39,961 nucleotides of DNA from Hymenoscyphus infarciens (GCA_001414345.1 LLCB01000420.1:1-39961); one strand, 5' to 3'. Positions 1-11,150 are shown, counted from the first letter of the stretch. The notes: generated by a model from the letters alone, not told the origin. Made by a program: numbers and translations.

Positions 1-26
1 GGGCAGGGGGTAGGGGGTACTAGGGC
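1..26 (+). other. G-quadruplex-type G-run cluster
   Basis: Four G-runs (3, 5, 5 and 3 G) are separated by loops of 2, 2 and 5 bases at the very start of the window, followed by more short G-runs to about base 31. This fits the usual intramolecular quadruplex pattern. What lies to the left is not visible, so the host feature cannot be told. Confidence 0.5.
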
Positions 27-2682
27 CGGGAGAGAATACTTTAAGAATGGAAGGAAGGTCAGCGTGAGTGCTGTGACTGTCTCGCTGTCTCGGGAGACTT
101 TTGCAAGGGAATCGTGGATTTCTAGGGGGGAGGAGAGCGGAAGGAGACAAGACGAGGGGCCAGACGAGAGGCCAGACGCTGACCGGCTAAACCCCTTTTT
201 TCCCCTTGGGATGGGGAGGACTTTTGGGCAGAACGGGAAGACAATTGCCCTGGCCATTGGAGAAGCCCTGGAAAGATAAGATACAGTGATGGGGGTATCG
301 CTCTCCAGGTGACATGTTGTGGATTCACAGCCTGTCTCTAGCCTGTCCGTACCCCAGCTTCTTGCGAATTCCCCCGCATGTTAAGTATAGCGTGTTATAG
401 GGCCCCATGGGGTCTTGGCTCAGCACGATGCTGCTTCGGGAGTAGTGGGGATTCTCGTCGGTTCAAAAAGGTACTTGAGATTGTAGTGTAACCCCACCAA
501 AGTCCAAGTCACAACCAGTCTGGTGCAGACAGCACAGCACAGCACAGCAGAACTGAAGAAGCCAGGGTTCGGGGTAAAAGGCCAGCCAGTATAGTGAGCA
601 TAGATGCCTGTGGTTCGGGCTGAATTGGTAAGAATGGGTTCCATGCTCACATTCGTGGTGGCTTTTCCTGCACCTCGAAAGCGATATACCTACTCCGTAG
701 GCTCTGGCTGGAATCGGGGCAGGTGCGCAGTCGTACTGTGGGCAACCGTACCGATCTGTCGTCTGTCCCGAAAAGGAGCTGCGGTTCGTGTCTTTGATCA
801 ATCAGACGATCGTCGAACAACGGTTCCTGACTGGTTCCCGTCTGTAGGCTCGCCCCGCTGTCCACTCAAAACGGTTTACTTTTCTCCTCCTTACCGATCG
901 ACCCAAAGCCATGAACTCGACCAAACAAATTATGATTTCTTTATTTATCGTTGGTGCCTCCTGGCAATTCAATCCTCTATCGACATTTCATCGAAGTCCA
1001 GAATACTCCAGAAGATTTGCAGAGCTTTGCTAATCAATGCAAAACCCGACGTTTCTAGTCCGGCAAATGACAGCTTTACGATGAGCAAGTTGCGCTGTGC
1101 AACGTAGCTTTCACGCCGCAATGTGCTCTCATGCAAACATATTGTTTCCCTTATATTTCATCAATTCTTCATATATGACAAGCTGCCAGTGTTCAGTTCC
1201 CGTGCTGATTCTTACGAAGTACTAGTACAGTTCTCGTCTTGCTGAATTTGTCAATGTCTTTCCGATCAATACCACAGGGTTTCCAAATGCCGACACCGGG
1301 ACTCCGTTCTAGTGGACAGTTCATCGGGTGTCTTAATGGAGGGGGGCCCGGGCCGAGACGGAAAGTATTTGGTCTCGTCTTCAAAGTTCCTGCTCGGAAG
1401 AATTTATAGACTGCAGCTCGTCTCACTGCAATCGGAAAAGACCGTGCGAGCTTGAAATTCAAAATTATGTTTCATATTTCATGTGGCTCCTCGATTCCTT
1501 TATATCTATCGATACTTGCTTTTCTTCTTTCCATCTTACGATATCTCTCTCATGCTTCAACCGTCGATGTCTCGTCTCGTGAGCTCAGATAAGAAAATAA
1601 TTTTTATGTTTGGCCCACGAGTTGATTACCAAAAGCCGATTGGCAGACAATTATGTTTCCAATACAAGTATATCTCACGAAGACGAAAGAGGCTACCGAC
1701 GTCAGACGTTATCTATCGAAATTCCGCACTCATACATCCAACATATCGATGGGGCGGAAAACATGACCCACAACGCTTAATGACAGTGAACAACGCACTC
1801 AACTTTCTCCACTCGGTCAAGACCTGCACTCCCTCAGTATCACCTCGTTCATTTGTTCCTTTCCGTCGCTCAGCAGCATTCGGGAAACACGTCCGAACTT
1901 CCTTTCCATCTTGCTTGCATTTTGAAGAACGAGAAGGAACATGAAAGGAAATTTCCATCACACCTCCTCACATGACGGCGAGCCGCCCAACTCTCGGGTC
2001 CCTCGATTCCTGCGACCACTTTATCTCAGGATTGCATCGGAAAGGTACATTACCGCTAAAGAAAGAAGCACTTGTGCGATCCATGTCGCGGCCACGAGGT
2101 AGACTCGAGTTTCATTCCTACAGACGTGGTGTGGCGAGGATTTCATGCGGGTGGTCAGCAAAGCGATTTTTCTTCCCACTTTCCATTTTGTTGGCGGCCT
2201 CTTGCGTGCATGTTTGTTGGTTGTAAGGTTCCATTTTCGGAGCCGAGTGGGAGTTCCTGCGAGAGGTTGCCAGGTTGGTTACTGGGAACCAGTTAGATGA
2301 TGCTGGAACTCGATTTGACTTTTCGGGGGGTGTGATTTGCATGCAAACTGGAGATTATGGTTCGGTTGGGAGCCGAGTGGTTTGATCTCTCTGTGTCTGG
2401 AAGGGCACATTTCTCTTTTCTGTTTCGTCGTCATTGTTTACGGGCTTTGGGGTGTTTGGAGATAGATACATGGCAGAAGTCTCTGTTTCTGAGATCTGGG
2501 TTCGAGAACTAGAACTCTGGAATACGGAAGGGGGAACTGGTATCTTGTAGTTCAAGCGCCTATTTTGTTGCTCGCCGAGTATCTAGCGCCTTCTATTACG
2601 GCCCGCGAAGTTCATGTGGGAATAATTGTCCTCCAAATTTGAGTGTGCTCGTCGACGTGGCACAACTTGAACGTCTTGTCGG

Positions 2683-3442
2683 TTGGCGCCGATTTGATGT
2701 CAAACCTGGGAAGATTGAATCTTTTTCAAGTTGCCGAAGTCGTGGAAGATTCTTGCGGTAACAAAAATGGCCGCACAACGGAATCTTCTGTTGGTACTGA
2801 ACCGCAACTCGCCCTACGTTTTGGCGCCGTGGAAAGGCTCTTACGGGCACACTTTACGAAACTCTCGTCAGCAAATCGATATACCGGAGACCGTGGGTTT
2901 CTAACGTCATGTATCGCGGGGTCAACCTTTCTTCTTCCAACTCCCAATCAAAAGAGGTTGAGAAAGCCCATCTGAGCTTCTCTGTGTCGTGGAGCTTAAC
3001 CCCTCTTCAATCCAACCACCTGTTCATCTCTCCAATCAAGGAGCTTTAATCAAACTCTAAACTTCGATGCGCATGCCTCCACTCTTTGAAGTGATTCACT
3101 TCTGACCTCTCTCACTTGACATCTACTCCCCAGCCAATGCCCACAACGGAGTTGAATGTTGGCGCCATGGCAGGGCTTCTCATCGGGCCCCCCAAAAGCC
3201 ACGAGAAAGGTTGACCCAGTGAAGATGTTGCGCTATCATGCTAGTCCAAACTTCTCATGGCGCCAACTACTGCTACACTTCTTCATGATGGAACCGCGAA
3301 GCTTGATCGAAGCGCCAAAGTCAAACAGCGCCAGTTATGATTTCTACGGCAACAGAGAGGATAGAGCTTGTTGATACTGGACAACAGAAAGGTGTATGTT
3401 GGCGCCGAATAGGCAATCCATACAACTGGTAGTGTTGGCGCC
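2683..3442. promoter_or_regulatory. Cluster of six TTGGCGCC sites
   Basis: The octamer TTGGCGCC occurs at 2683, 2821, 3159, 3399 and 3435 on the plus strand and as its complement at 3259-3266. Near matches are at 3311 (GCGCCAA) and about 3636 (TTAACGCC). Three sites share the longer context ATGTTGGCGCC or GTGTTGGCGCC. Chance would give far fewer than one perfect octamer in 760 bp. The core resembles E2F/MBF-type GGCGC sites. Function is inferred only; the copies could also be remnants of a decayed dispersed repeat. Confidence 0.45.
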
Positions 3443-3848
3443 TACTAGATGCCACTCTATTGAAGTGACCAGACGCTGGAGCTCTACGGTTTTGGTTGGA
3501 TGTCTTCAAGTCACAAGAGGGATTCAAAAACATATTTCCGTCGAGGTTGAGAAGGAGGGCACTCGCTTAAGCAATTCAACTCCTTTCCGTAGCAAGTCTT
3601 CTTGTGAAAAATGTTCAAGCCGGTAAACAAAGTAGAATGTTAACGCCGTATCAAGGCCCAGCCACCCTCGCCATCCAACGTAAAAATGGATGTAAATTCT
3701 TCACCGTTTTCTGTTCTTTCACGGCGTCAACAATGTGCCTCTTAATCAGGCCCTCCCAATCCCATCGTAACTCCTACTCGGAGGCGCTGTAGTACGGCGC
3801 CTCATCCAACAAGTAGCCAGGAAATGAAGTTGTTCCTACAATCTCACG

Positions 3849-3995
3849 ATAGACGCGCGCAGCTTTACGCAGCCTCGAGACCATCGACCTCGTCGTTGCC
3901 GCTCCATTGGCACCATGACAGTGCCCCATCCAATGACTAATGATGTTGAGAACTCCTTCGTACGTAGACGCGCGCAGCTCTAAACTGCCTCGAGC
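3849..3995 (+). repeat. Direct repeat pair with ACGCGCGCAGCT core
   Basis: Two copies of a roughly 30-bp motif lie about 115 bp apart. Each starts with TAGACGCGCGCAGCT and ends with GCCTCGAG, with a slightly different middle (about 3849-3880 and 3964-3995). The shared ACGCG core resembles an MluI-cell-cycle-box motif. Nothing codes here. Confidence 0.5.
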
Positions 3996-5264
3996 TACTC
4001 GTGGGCGGTTCATCGATTGGCTGTATAGAGGAGAATAGCCACTCACACGCCCACTTGAGCCTCCCTTCCTTCCACGTTTCTTCTCACATTAGTTCCATCC
4101 CCACGACCGACTCCCTCCCGTTCCGGCGTTCCCCAGTCCGATGGCCCTCTCCCAGCCACGCTTGATGGGGAGTGAAGCGCGCGGGATCGGGGGTCGAGGA
4201 CGAAGGAGACTTCCCTCATTCGCCTTCCACGACTGGGCCTCCAGCGTGCTTTGCTCCCCAAGAAGGGGGATTTGGAGATGGAGCCGCGCGGGCAATTTGT
4301 AACGAGCAGTCTTCCTTCTTGGGATCGATCCATGAATAACAACAGGAAAGCGCGAACCGCGAAATGCATAACTACATAATGAAAGGGATCTCCGTCCCAA
4401 CAGAAGCTTCTTTCCCCTTTTCCAAATCAGCAACCAACATCTCATCTCGTAGACGGGACGACTTGTCTAACACCTTCCTTCCCCCTTCGCTCTTCTTCTT
4501 CCTTCGCGTTTGAAACGTGGAAAGATCAAACACCTTCCCCACGGCTCAGCGACTCAACTCCTACCCTTTACCAGCTACTCCGTACCACCGCTTCGGTTCC
4601 TTTACTAGTGCATCATCTCAAGCTCACCCGTGGGCATTGCCGCTGTAAATCCATCACGTGCACCTTCGAGAAGGACTCGCCCCGCCTCTCCACCAGCCAC
4701 CAGCCAATCATCGCTCGACTGCCCCGTTTTCATCTCACTTCCATCTCGTCGCATCTCCACTCTCTTCGCGCCCACGACCTCGTGCCGACAGGGTCTGCAC
4801 ACTCCTGCACCTATTTTGGGCATCTCAATCGCACACCGGACCGGCATCCTCAACACCAATCAAGCCCCTCGGACTCTCCCCGCTCGCAAACGCCCTCGAC
4901 TGCTGCACTGCTCTCGGCGCGAATCACGTCCAATCGAGAGGGTTGCACCAATTGCTTCCAATTACCATCCGCGTTGCGCCCTGGATTCGTACCTATGAAC
5001 AGTCTTTCCAAAGACGCTCAAAATCCGAGAGAATCCAGGAACTCAGGAACCTGAAGAACGAGAACGGCATCACGGAGGCGTGCGAATAGCCGTGTTGTTA
5101 CTGTTACCTGTTACCTGTTAACACCTCGCCACGGAAGTCTGTACGAGTATCGACGTAGCCTCATCCCATCCAAGTTCATCTCATCTCTCTCGACCGAGTC
5201 CCGAGCTTGAGCTTCTCGCCGTTTTTGACGTAGCTTCCTATCATCCCCGTGCCACGGCCAAAAT

Positions 5265-5341
5265 CACCTACTTAGCACCTACTTAGCACCTACTTAGCAC
5301 CTACTTAGCACCTACTCAGCACCTACTCAGCACCTTGTTAG
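5265..5341 (+). repeat. 11-bp minisatellite, seven units
   Basis: Seven head-to-tail copies of CACCTACTTAG or its variants: four identical, two CACCTACTCAG, one CACCTTGTTAG. It lies about 500 bp upstream of the start of the 5,847 gene, in its promoter or leader. A period of 11 is not a multiple of 3, so a coding role is unlikely. Confidence 0.85.
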
Positions 5342-5712
5342 CACCCTGCATGCCGGCTGCACTCTGCATTTCCAACCCCAAGCGCCTTTCCTCACTCGCC
5401 CACGCACTTCCTTGAGGCAGCACGAGTCCACCAGCTTTCACCAGCGTCAGCATTCTTCCCCTCCCCCGTCACTGCACCCAATCCTGCCCGCTTAGCACCC
5501 GCTGCTATATTCGGCCCACCTACCACAACCACACGGACGCGCTGACCACCTGCACTGGCCACCACCGTCTCTGACACGCTGCACCCTGTCCACCCTGTCA
5601 CCCTGTCTACACCTTGCCAGGGAAACAAGAAACAACGACCAGGGTTCGCTGCCTTATCCTGCCTGCATCATTATAATATCTTCCACAAGCCCAACTCTTT
5701 CCAACCCTCTTT

Positions 5713-5744
5713 TCCCCCTTCCCCTTCCCCTTCCCCTTCCCCTT
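5713..5744 (+). promoter_or_regulatory. Pyrimidine tract (CCCCTT repeats) in leader
   Basis: A run of five CCTT-type units, all pyrimidine on the plus strand, ends about 100 bp before the ATG at 5,847. CT-rich tracts just upstream of, or within, the transcribed leader are typical of filamentous ascomycete genes and often mark the transcription start region. Confidence 0.5.
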
Positions 5745-5846
5745 CACGGACTGCCCCGTCATCGCAGCTTGCCAGCATCTTCAACTCCCCAAGTCTCTCG
5801 TTTGCTCCAACAGACATTCTTTAGCAAATCGATCCAGGATTACAAG

Positions 5847-6494
5847 ATGGCTTCCACCACCACCACCAAGCCCAAGCTCTCCCAGCTCGAGACTCCCCTC
5901 ACCTCGACCTTCCCCTCGGAGCTCTCAGCCATTTCTCTTTCAGCAAGAAGCCCTTTGCCTGGCTATGCCGACTTCATCAAGCAAGAGGAGTACATCAAGA
6001 CACCCATTACTCCACCAACCGCCTATACCGACTTCTTGAAGAGCATGAACAGCCCCGCGCTGGACAGCAAATCTTCCGGACGATCAACCCCAACCTCTGC
6101 ACCCTCCACTGGTTCCAGTGACCACAGTGATTGCTCATGCAATTGCGAAACTCATAAATCACCCACCTCCACCACCTCAAATAACTTTGTCTTTCCCTCT
6201 TCGGCACCATCCACAGGCCGATTAGGGCGCTTACGCATTCCTCCATCCCCAGCCTACTCCACAGCTGAATCACCACGAAGCGCAGCCTCGAATGTCAGAT
6301 CGCCATTCAGTGCTCGAAGTACCCGTTCACCATATGACTGGGATTTAAAAACCAAGGGAAGATACTTCGACGTCAAATCACCCAAGGCTTCTCGATCAAG
6401 TGTCCGTCAAGTGCGGGAGATAGTCACAAGAACCGTCACATATACACCACGGATGAGCCCCGCACCAAAGGGAAAGAGGAGGAAGGTTGAATAG
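5847..6494 (+). CDS. Ser/Pro-rich conserved fungal protein of unknown function
   Basis: This is a single-exon ORF of 215 residues from the ATG at 5,847, which sits in good context (AAG-ATG-G). An in-frame ATG 26 codons upstream (5,769) lies in the pyrimidine-rich leader and gives a poor N-terminus. Two short conserved-looking blocks stand out: a LPGYADFIKQEEYIKTPITPP-type stretch near residues 46-66, followed by AYTDFLKSM. The rest is low-complexity Ser/Thr/Pro, with a CSCNCETH cysteine patch near residues 96-103 and a basic tail ending KGKRRKVE that could act as a nuclear localisation signal. Many SP/TP sites suggest phosphorylation. No catalytic domain is visible. Long gene-free flanks on both sides are common around regulatory genes. 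It could be a nuclear or cell-cycle-linked regulator, but that is inference. Confidence 0.75.
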   Translation: MASTTTTKPKLSQLETPLTSTFPSELSAISLSARSPLPGYADFIKQEEYIKTPITPPTAYTDFLKSMNSPALDSKSSGRSTPTSAPSTGSSDHSDCSCNCETHKSPTSTTSNNFVFPSSAPSTGRLGRLRIPPSPAYSTAESPRSAASNVRSPFSARSTRSPYDWDLKTKGRYFDVKSPKASRSSVRQVREIVTRTVTYTPRMSPAPKGKRRKVE

Positions 6495-9400
6495 AGATAC
6501 ACCGTCTATCCAATTCGATATAAACTTATTTCACAGCACATACATTCATACCCAATCACTTTACACAACTATTTTCTTTTGTCAAATCACCTATCTACAC
6601 TACGCAACACATCACATACCTACCATCACCACATTATTACGAATTACGCCTTCACTTCTTATTCACGAAGATATTTCACCGGGTTCTCACACTTGTGGAG
6701 GGAAAGAATTGATTTTTTTTGAGAACGGGAGAAAGAGGAGCAAAAAAGTCCAGCAACGTCACAAAATAAATATTACCATTTATTTTTTCCTTTGCTCGGC
6801 GTTTATGGAACTATCCCTCGTCGCCAGGCAGGAGCATCGTTTTTTGGAGTAAGGAAGGAAATTTACAAGAAACAAACCAGACTTTTGTTTGTTCTTGGAG
6901 GGGAGGAATTTTGGCATTCAGGTTTTTTTTTTGTTTGGTTTAGGGCAAAGCAAGGAAAGTGCTACGGCAAACCAGGCGTTCTTATTTGGCGTTTTTGGGA
7001 GGAGGGAGAGGCGGGTTTGGATTGGATTTTTGGAGGTCTTCTTTGTTTTCTGAGAGTGACTGGGTCCGATTTGATACCATGAGAGAGTCGAGAAAGAGAA
7101 ATGAATTAAGTATATATCTACATTACTTTTGCCTTTACAATTCGTTGTGATTCTTGAGATCTGTATCGTTCGTGGCTAGCTACCTACCCAATAGGAAGTC
7201 TTGGTACGTAGTGAGAGTAGCTACCTTGATTCAATAGATGTTGAAGCCGCTCACGACCAACAAGATTTAGGTTACCACCAACCCGCGCGCCATCTTCTTT
7301 ATTTTTCACCAACTTTCCCTCCTTACCTGCTCACTGGCTCACTGCCTCCACTGGTGGCTGTCATGTCAACAAGGCCGGATCTGTGGCCGAGGGAGCGGTG
7401 GATGTGATGAAAGTTTCGTCCGGGATTTTCATTGGACTCGGGTCGCGTATGTATGTGTTGTGTCGTCTTGTGTCGTCTGGTGTCCGTACCCGGGCGGTCG
7501 CCGATGAGGTCTCTGTCAATAAATAAAAATCCTTAAAAACCTACAATACGTACCTAGGTACAGTACTGAGGTAGTCTACCCCTCCCTCAGTCCCTCGTAC
7601 GAATGAAGGTGTGTGTGTGTGTGTGACGACTTTTTTTTCTCTTTCATGTATCGTGTATCGTGTGTCGTGTCTCCCCTCGTCATGTGTTGTATCTCATGTA
7701 CTAGTGTAGATGGGTAAAGAATAAATATATAAAGGTAAGGTAGGTAGGTATACATGAAGAGCATCTACTATTACCGGATTTTTCCCTTCCACTCTCACTC
7801 CTCCTTTACTTGAATCATTTTTGGGGGGGTTTTTTCCTAAATTTAGTTCTCCCGCCTCCTCTATCGATCTTCATTTTTGAACTGCGAGCCTTTGTTTGTG
7901 GGTGTACGGTAGGTATGGTATGGTAGGTAGGGACGGTTTAAGCATCTCGGTGAGTTGACAAGGGTTTTTTGTTTTTTTGTCGAGGTGGGTGGCTTGGCTG
8001 GGCTGGTAAAGCAGCGTGTTACGAGGGGGTGGAGGGGAAGCAGAAGCGGAAGGGGAAGGGGTAGGGGTGTTGGTACTTACTTACGAGGGGAGCGAATCAA
8101 AGGGTGGGTTCTGGACTGGGGTGGCTTGGCTTGGTGGGAGCTGGCAGGGGAGGGCAAAGCGCTTAAAGATTTCTTCTGGCTGGCCTTGCATCAACATCAA
8201 CCTGCTGGTACAGTACTGTTGGGTTGGCTCTTTGGTTGTTGGATGGGATTGGATGGGGGGGGAATCCGCTACTTTGCAGGGGAGGAATGGGGTAGGGGGA
8301 GTTTAAGCGCTGAGGTTTTTTTTTTTTGGTTTTTTGGAGAGAGGAGGGGTGATGTGTGGCGAGGGGTTTGTGGCTGGTGTGATTTTTGAGGGTGAGGTTT
8401 TGTTTTTTTTTATTCGCTTGTGGAGGGGCGATGAGAGAGAATTGGGGAAGTGACGAGATGGTGGGATTCTGATTCATGGCGAGGTCGGTTTCTTACCTCA
8501 TGCACTCTCCGATTCTCGTGTTGTCTTGGGAGAAGTTTAGGCGATTTCGTAAAGGTTTGTTCCTGCTAGCTTCTAAGCTCGGGTACATACCTAGCTAGCG
8601 AGCTTCAAGGTGGTCGGGGGTCCTTTGCGGCGGCTTTTCTTTAGGCATGTCACTCTCTCAATAGGTACTTTATGTGGAAAATCCATATTCCTTCCGGGTC
8701 CTTTTGGCTGAATATTTTCTCGCACAATTGGTTGTTGATCAAAATGCCGGAATGTATCTTGGGATAAAGAGACTTTCGGAGCTGGGAGTTCTGCGAGTGA
8801 TGGACTTCCTTGTTGTACATGCATGTGGCTTGAAGAATTGGGGATCTGAGTGCTCTGAGTGGGATCCTGGCGCTTAAGTGTGGGAGGTATTTTTGTGACG
8901 AGTGAGGGTTGTATCACGGGTTGGATTTGATCTGTTGAAATTCTGGCTGAGACTAGGTTTATTTCTCTTGGAAAGTCGTTAATTGTAGATCTCCCGGAGA
9001 GAAGGTATTCGCATCTTGATATATCTCACGAGATGAAGTCTCCTGTGAATGTCCCGGGATATACCCCATCCATTTTCCGTCTCTTCTACCTCAATACTCA
9101 CGGCTGCAAAACTTGATAATACCTTGGGAATAAGTAAATTCTCATCACGAGCATAAAAAGAACAGAATGCAACCCACGAAATCGTACTCGTGATGTGATG
9201 GAATGATTAACCCATACATAGGCAAAAAGAGGCTTGGAGTTTGGAGACAATCTGCTGACTTGACGAAAATCTCATCACGTTTCATCTTTTCCAGGTTTTG
9301 AGGTGGTAAGATGGTGAAGTGTGATGAAAATCTTTTGTTTCGAGTTTAGAGGAGGGGTGGTGTTGGAGGTTGGAGGGGAGTGGTAAAGGTTGGTTGTTTC

Positions 9401-10050
9401 GTGATTCGTACGGGTTTTTATTTACGTCAAGTCACACGTTGTTGACAGGGGAGCGCTGTTTGAGATTGAGAAAGGGGAGGGAGGGGGTGAAATTCTGGAA
9501 TTCTTCCTTTCGGGGGAATCTCGAGGAAGAACTTTAAAGCCCGGGGTAGGGGTTTTGGGAAATGAGAGGGGAGGCGTTTGTTAGTTTCTATTTCAAGCAT
9601 TCGGTGGACATGGGTTCTGCATTAATCATGGTAATTCTCCACAGATGCATAAGCGAGAGAATGGTTTTGATGTTTCCGTGTTTTGTGTTAGGTTCTGGTA
9701 CATCCTACTTCCGCCCTTTCTCACTGTCGTATGATGCCCCATAATGTGGGGGGTTTTCATCCCAGAAACTTCAACCATCAGAGTCAATAATAAGAAAGGA
9801 AAAATCGCTTCGTACGGTTTCGTTAGTGATTATTTTGGGAAACGGGCTAGGAGAATCATACCTTTTGTTTCGTGAAGATGTGAGAAAATGGAGGTTTCCA
9901 CTAGAAGGTTTTCGCTTCAGCGAAATTGTTTGAAGTAAAATCACTGAAGTAACGCCGATATTTTTGGTCCCCACAAACTTTTTTTTTTTTGGTATGAATG
10001 CCCCGAATCGTCCATGTCATGCAATCTTGACAACATGTATAGCTTCCAAA
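6495..10050. other. Gene-free 3' flank and intergenic region
   Basis: No supported gene. Bases 6,495 to about 7,150 are probably the 3' UTR and downstream flank of the preceding gene; several AATAAA-like signals occur (6,769; 7,519; 7,720). A perfect 12-bp palindrome GTACCTAGGTAC is at 7,550-7,561. From about 7,900 to 8,450 the plus strand is strongly G/T-rich with many short G-runs and T-runs. ORFs there (144 codons plus, 104 codons minus) are skew artefacts made of Gly/Trp or Pro/Asn/Lys. Between 8,890 and 9,440 there are several TCACG/CGTGA motifs. The G/T skew would suit the CA-rich leader of a minus-strand transcript, but no coding exon was found. Confidence 0.45.
7609..7625 (+). repeat. 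GT dinucleotide microsatellite
   Basis: An uninterrupted GT run of eight units lies within a region rich in TGTCGT and TGTATC words. No coding context. Confidence 0.8.
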
Positions 10051-10717
10051 TCAAAGCTCCACAGTCTTTCCATCAAAAGGATCCGTGAAGACGGTGAAAG
10101 TACCATAACTCTTTGTCGTCTTTCCCTTAGCTGCAGCTTGGAAAGCTTTCAATAGATCGACAGCAAATCCGTCCAAATCATCTACTTCCTTCTGAAGACG
10201 AAAGGCATCTTTAGAACTCATTCCTCCAAAGTAATCTCTGACACAAGCTTGAGCGAATGATTTTCGCAAAGGTTGGTTTTTCAGAAGACTGACGGCGGCT
10301 CGGACATGTTCTGCTAAGAGTTGTGATTTGGATTTTGAAGGACAACCTTTACTGCTTCAAAATCTGCCTCGAGAGAGCCTTGAATGTCTTCGTCGAGTCA
10401 ATCAGCAAGCAGAAAGAAATCCACGTGTTATGTAAGTCTCTCCTTGGTAGTGGCCATTGGAGTAAGAAGAATAGCGGCACTACCCATATAAATCCTTCGG
10501 ACGACACTAGAAAGAAGTGACAATTGGTATCCTCCAATTTCATCTGTTGTTCTTTACCTTCTTGAAAGTCTCCGTTGAATGCTCGTTCGGAGAAAGGCGA
10601 GAGGTCGCATAGCAACTGTTTGGGTAGTGTGAAAGCTTCGCCTGCGACTGTAATGACGACTTCGGGACTCTTGTAATACTTTGAAATTGCACGGCTCGGT
10701 ATAAGTGTTGTGTCCAA
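10051..10717 (-). pseudogene. Broken BTB/POZ-domain gene
   Basis: On the minus strand the first part reads a BTB N-terminus (VVITVAGEAFTLPKQLLC, then FSERAFNGDF), matching the intact BTB gene at 19,531-20,310 (VTVIVADRTYKLPKTLLC, then FEKAFNGHF). The middle only continues in another frame (DFFLLAD, stop, LDEDIQGSLEADFEAV), equivalent to the intact gene's DFIRLADVIDL region. A third frame then gives LAEHVRAAVSLLKNQPLRKSFAQACVRDY, matching HELRKLFAQASVWHY, and runs to a stop at 10,051. So at least two frame changes and an internal stop separate parts of one BTB protein. Small introns could explain one shift but not the TGA inside LAD-LDE. It lies 280 bp from the terminal repeat of the large element. 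BTB domains dimerise and often act as adaptors or transcription cofactors. Confidence 0.75.
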
Positions 10718-10807
10718 GTCAGAAGGTATATGTAATTTGGATGTTGTGCAAGAAAGTAGGGGAAAATGAATACGATTGTCTAAAGGGTTCCTGAAGAAAA
10801 TATCTTA

Positions 10808-10981
10808 CGCCTCCCGCACTTTACGCTCAATGACTTCGATTGTCTCTGGAGCTCTGGAAAGGTGAAGCTCGGAGGTGTGCAGTACGTCCAATAAGGATCT
10901 AACACGTGCCTGAAAAATTCTTTTCCTGGCAACTCCTTCAACAACTTCGTTTGTCTTCTCTTTCTTACTCAGAGTCGTAGG
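10808..10981 (-). other. Coding-like segment with splice donor, next to the element end
   Basis: The minus strand is open for 58 codons with protein-like composition (SKKEKTNEVVEG, then RSLLDVLHTSELHLSRAPE, then VIERKVREA). It ends exactly at a GTAAGA donor (10,808 down to 10,803) or, if unspliced, at the overlapping TAA. Its 5' side meets a TAG 13 bp from the GTAC at the element's left end. It may be an upstream exon of the neighbouring BTB relic or a fragment of another gene cut by the insertion. The joined flank sequence across the element does not give a clear continuation. I do not recognise the protein. Confidence 0.35.
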
Positions 10982-10997
10982 CTACGGCATCTCGTAC

Positions 10998-11150
10998 GTA
11001 CCAAAAGTTAGAATCGACTAAATCGTAAATCGTAAATCGCAAATCGTAAATCGTAAATCGTAAAGCTTAGATTTCTAAGTATATAGCCTTTTAGAGCTAA
11101 ATCGTAAATCGTAAATCGTAAATCGATAAATGTAGATTTTTTAGAAGCTA
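10998..11150 (+). repeat. Left terminal inverted repeat (AAATCGT array)
   Basis: It starts with the ACCAAAAGT end, then two arrays of AAATCGT heptamers (about six and four units) separated by a conserved spacer with AAGCTTAGATTTCTAAG, and ends with GTAGATTTTTTAGAAGCTA. The complement is found at the right end. Such subterminal heptamer arrays are plausible binding sites for the element's own transposase, by analogy with other TIR elements. Confidence 0.85.

Larger units (their letters stand above)
1..5264. other. Gene-poor region, no supported coding sequence
   Basis: I see no gene here. The longest open frames (167 codons at 604-1107 plus, 153 codons at 1483-1944 plus, 148 codons at 4608-5054 plus) overlap other frames, show no recognisable domain and have compositions of translated non-coding DNA. 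From about 4,400 on, the plus strand becomes C/T-rich, as is common in fungal promoters and leaders, so this part probably serves the gene starting at 5,847. The region carries a cluster of TTGGCGCC sites, a direct repeat with ACGCG cores, and tandem repeats, listed separately. An unspliced non-coding transcript cannot be excluded. Confidence 0.5.

Noticed and set aside
604..1107. 167-codon plus-strand ORF
   Set aside because: No domain or conserved composition, overlaps other open frames, and has no promoter or intron context; probably chance.
1483..1944. 153-codon plus-strand ORF
   Set aside because: Biased, unstructured translation with an equally open opposite frame; likely chance.
4608..5089. 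Three overlapping plus-strand ORFs of 122-148 codons
   Set aside because: All three frames are open at once because the strand is C/T-rich; typical of a fungal leader or promoter, not of coding DNA.
7955..8477. ORFs of 144 (plus) and 104 (minus) codons
   Set aside because: Gly/Trp-rich and Pro/Lys/Asn-rich translations follow directly from the G/T skew; no domain.
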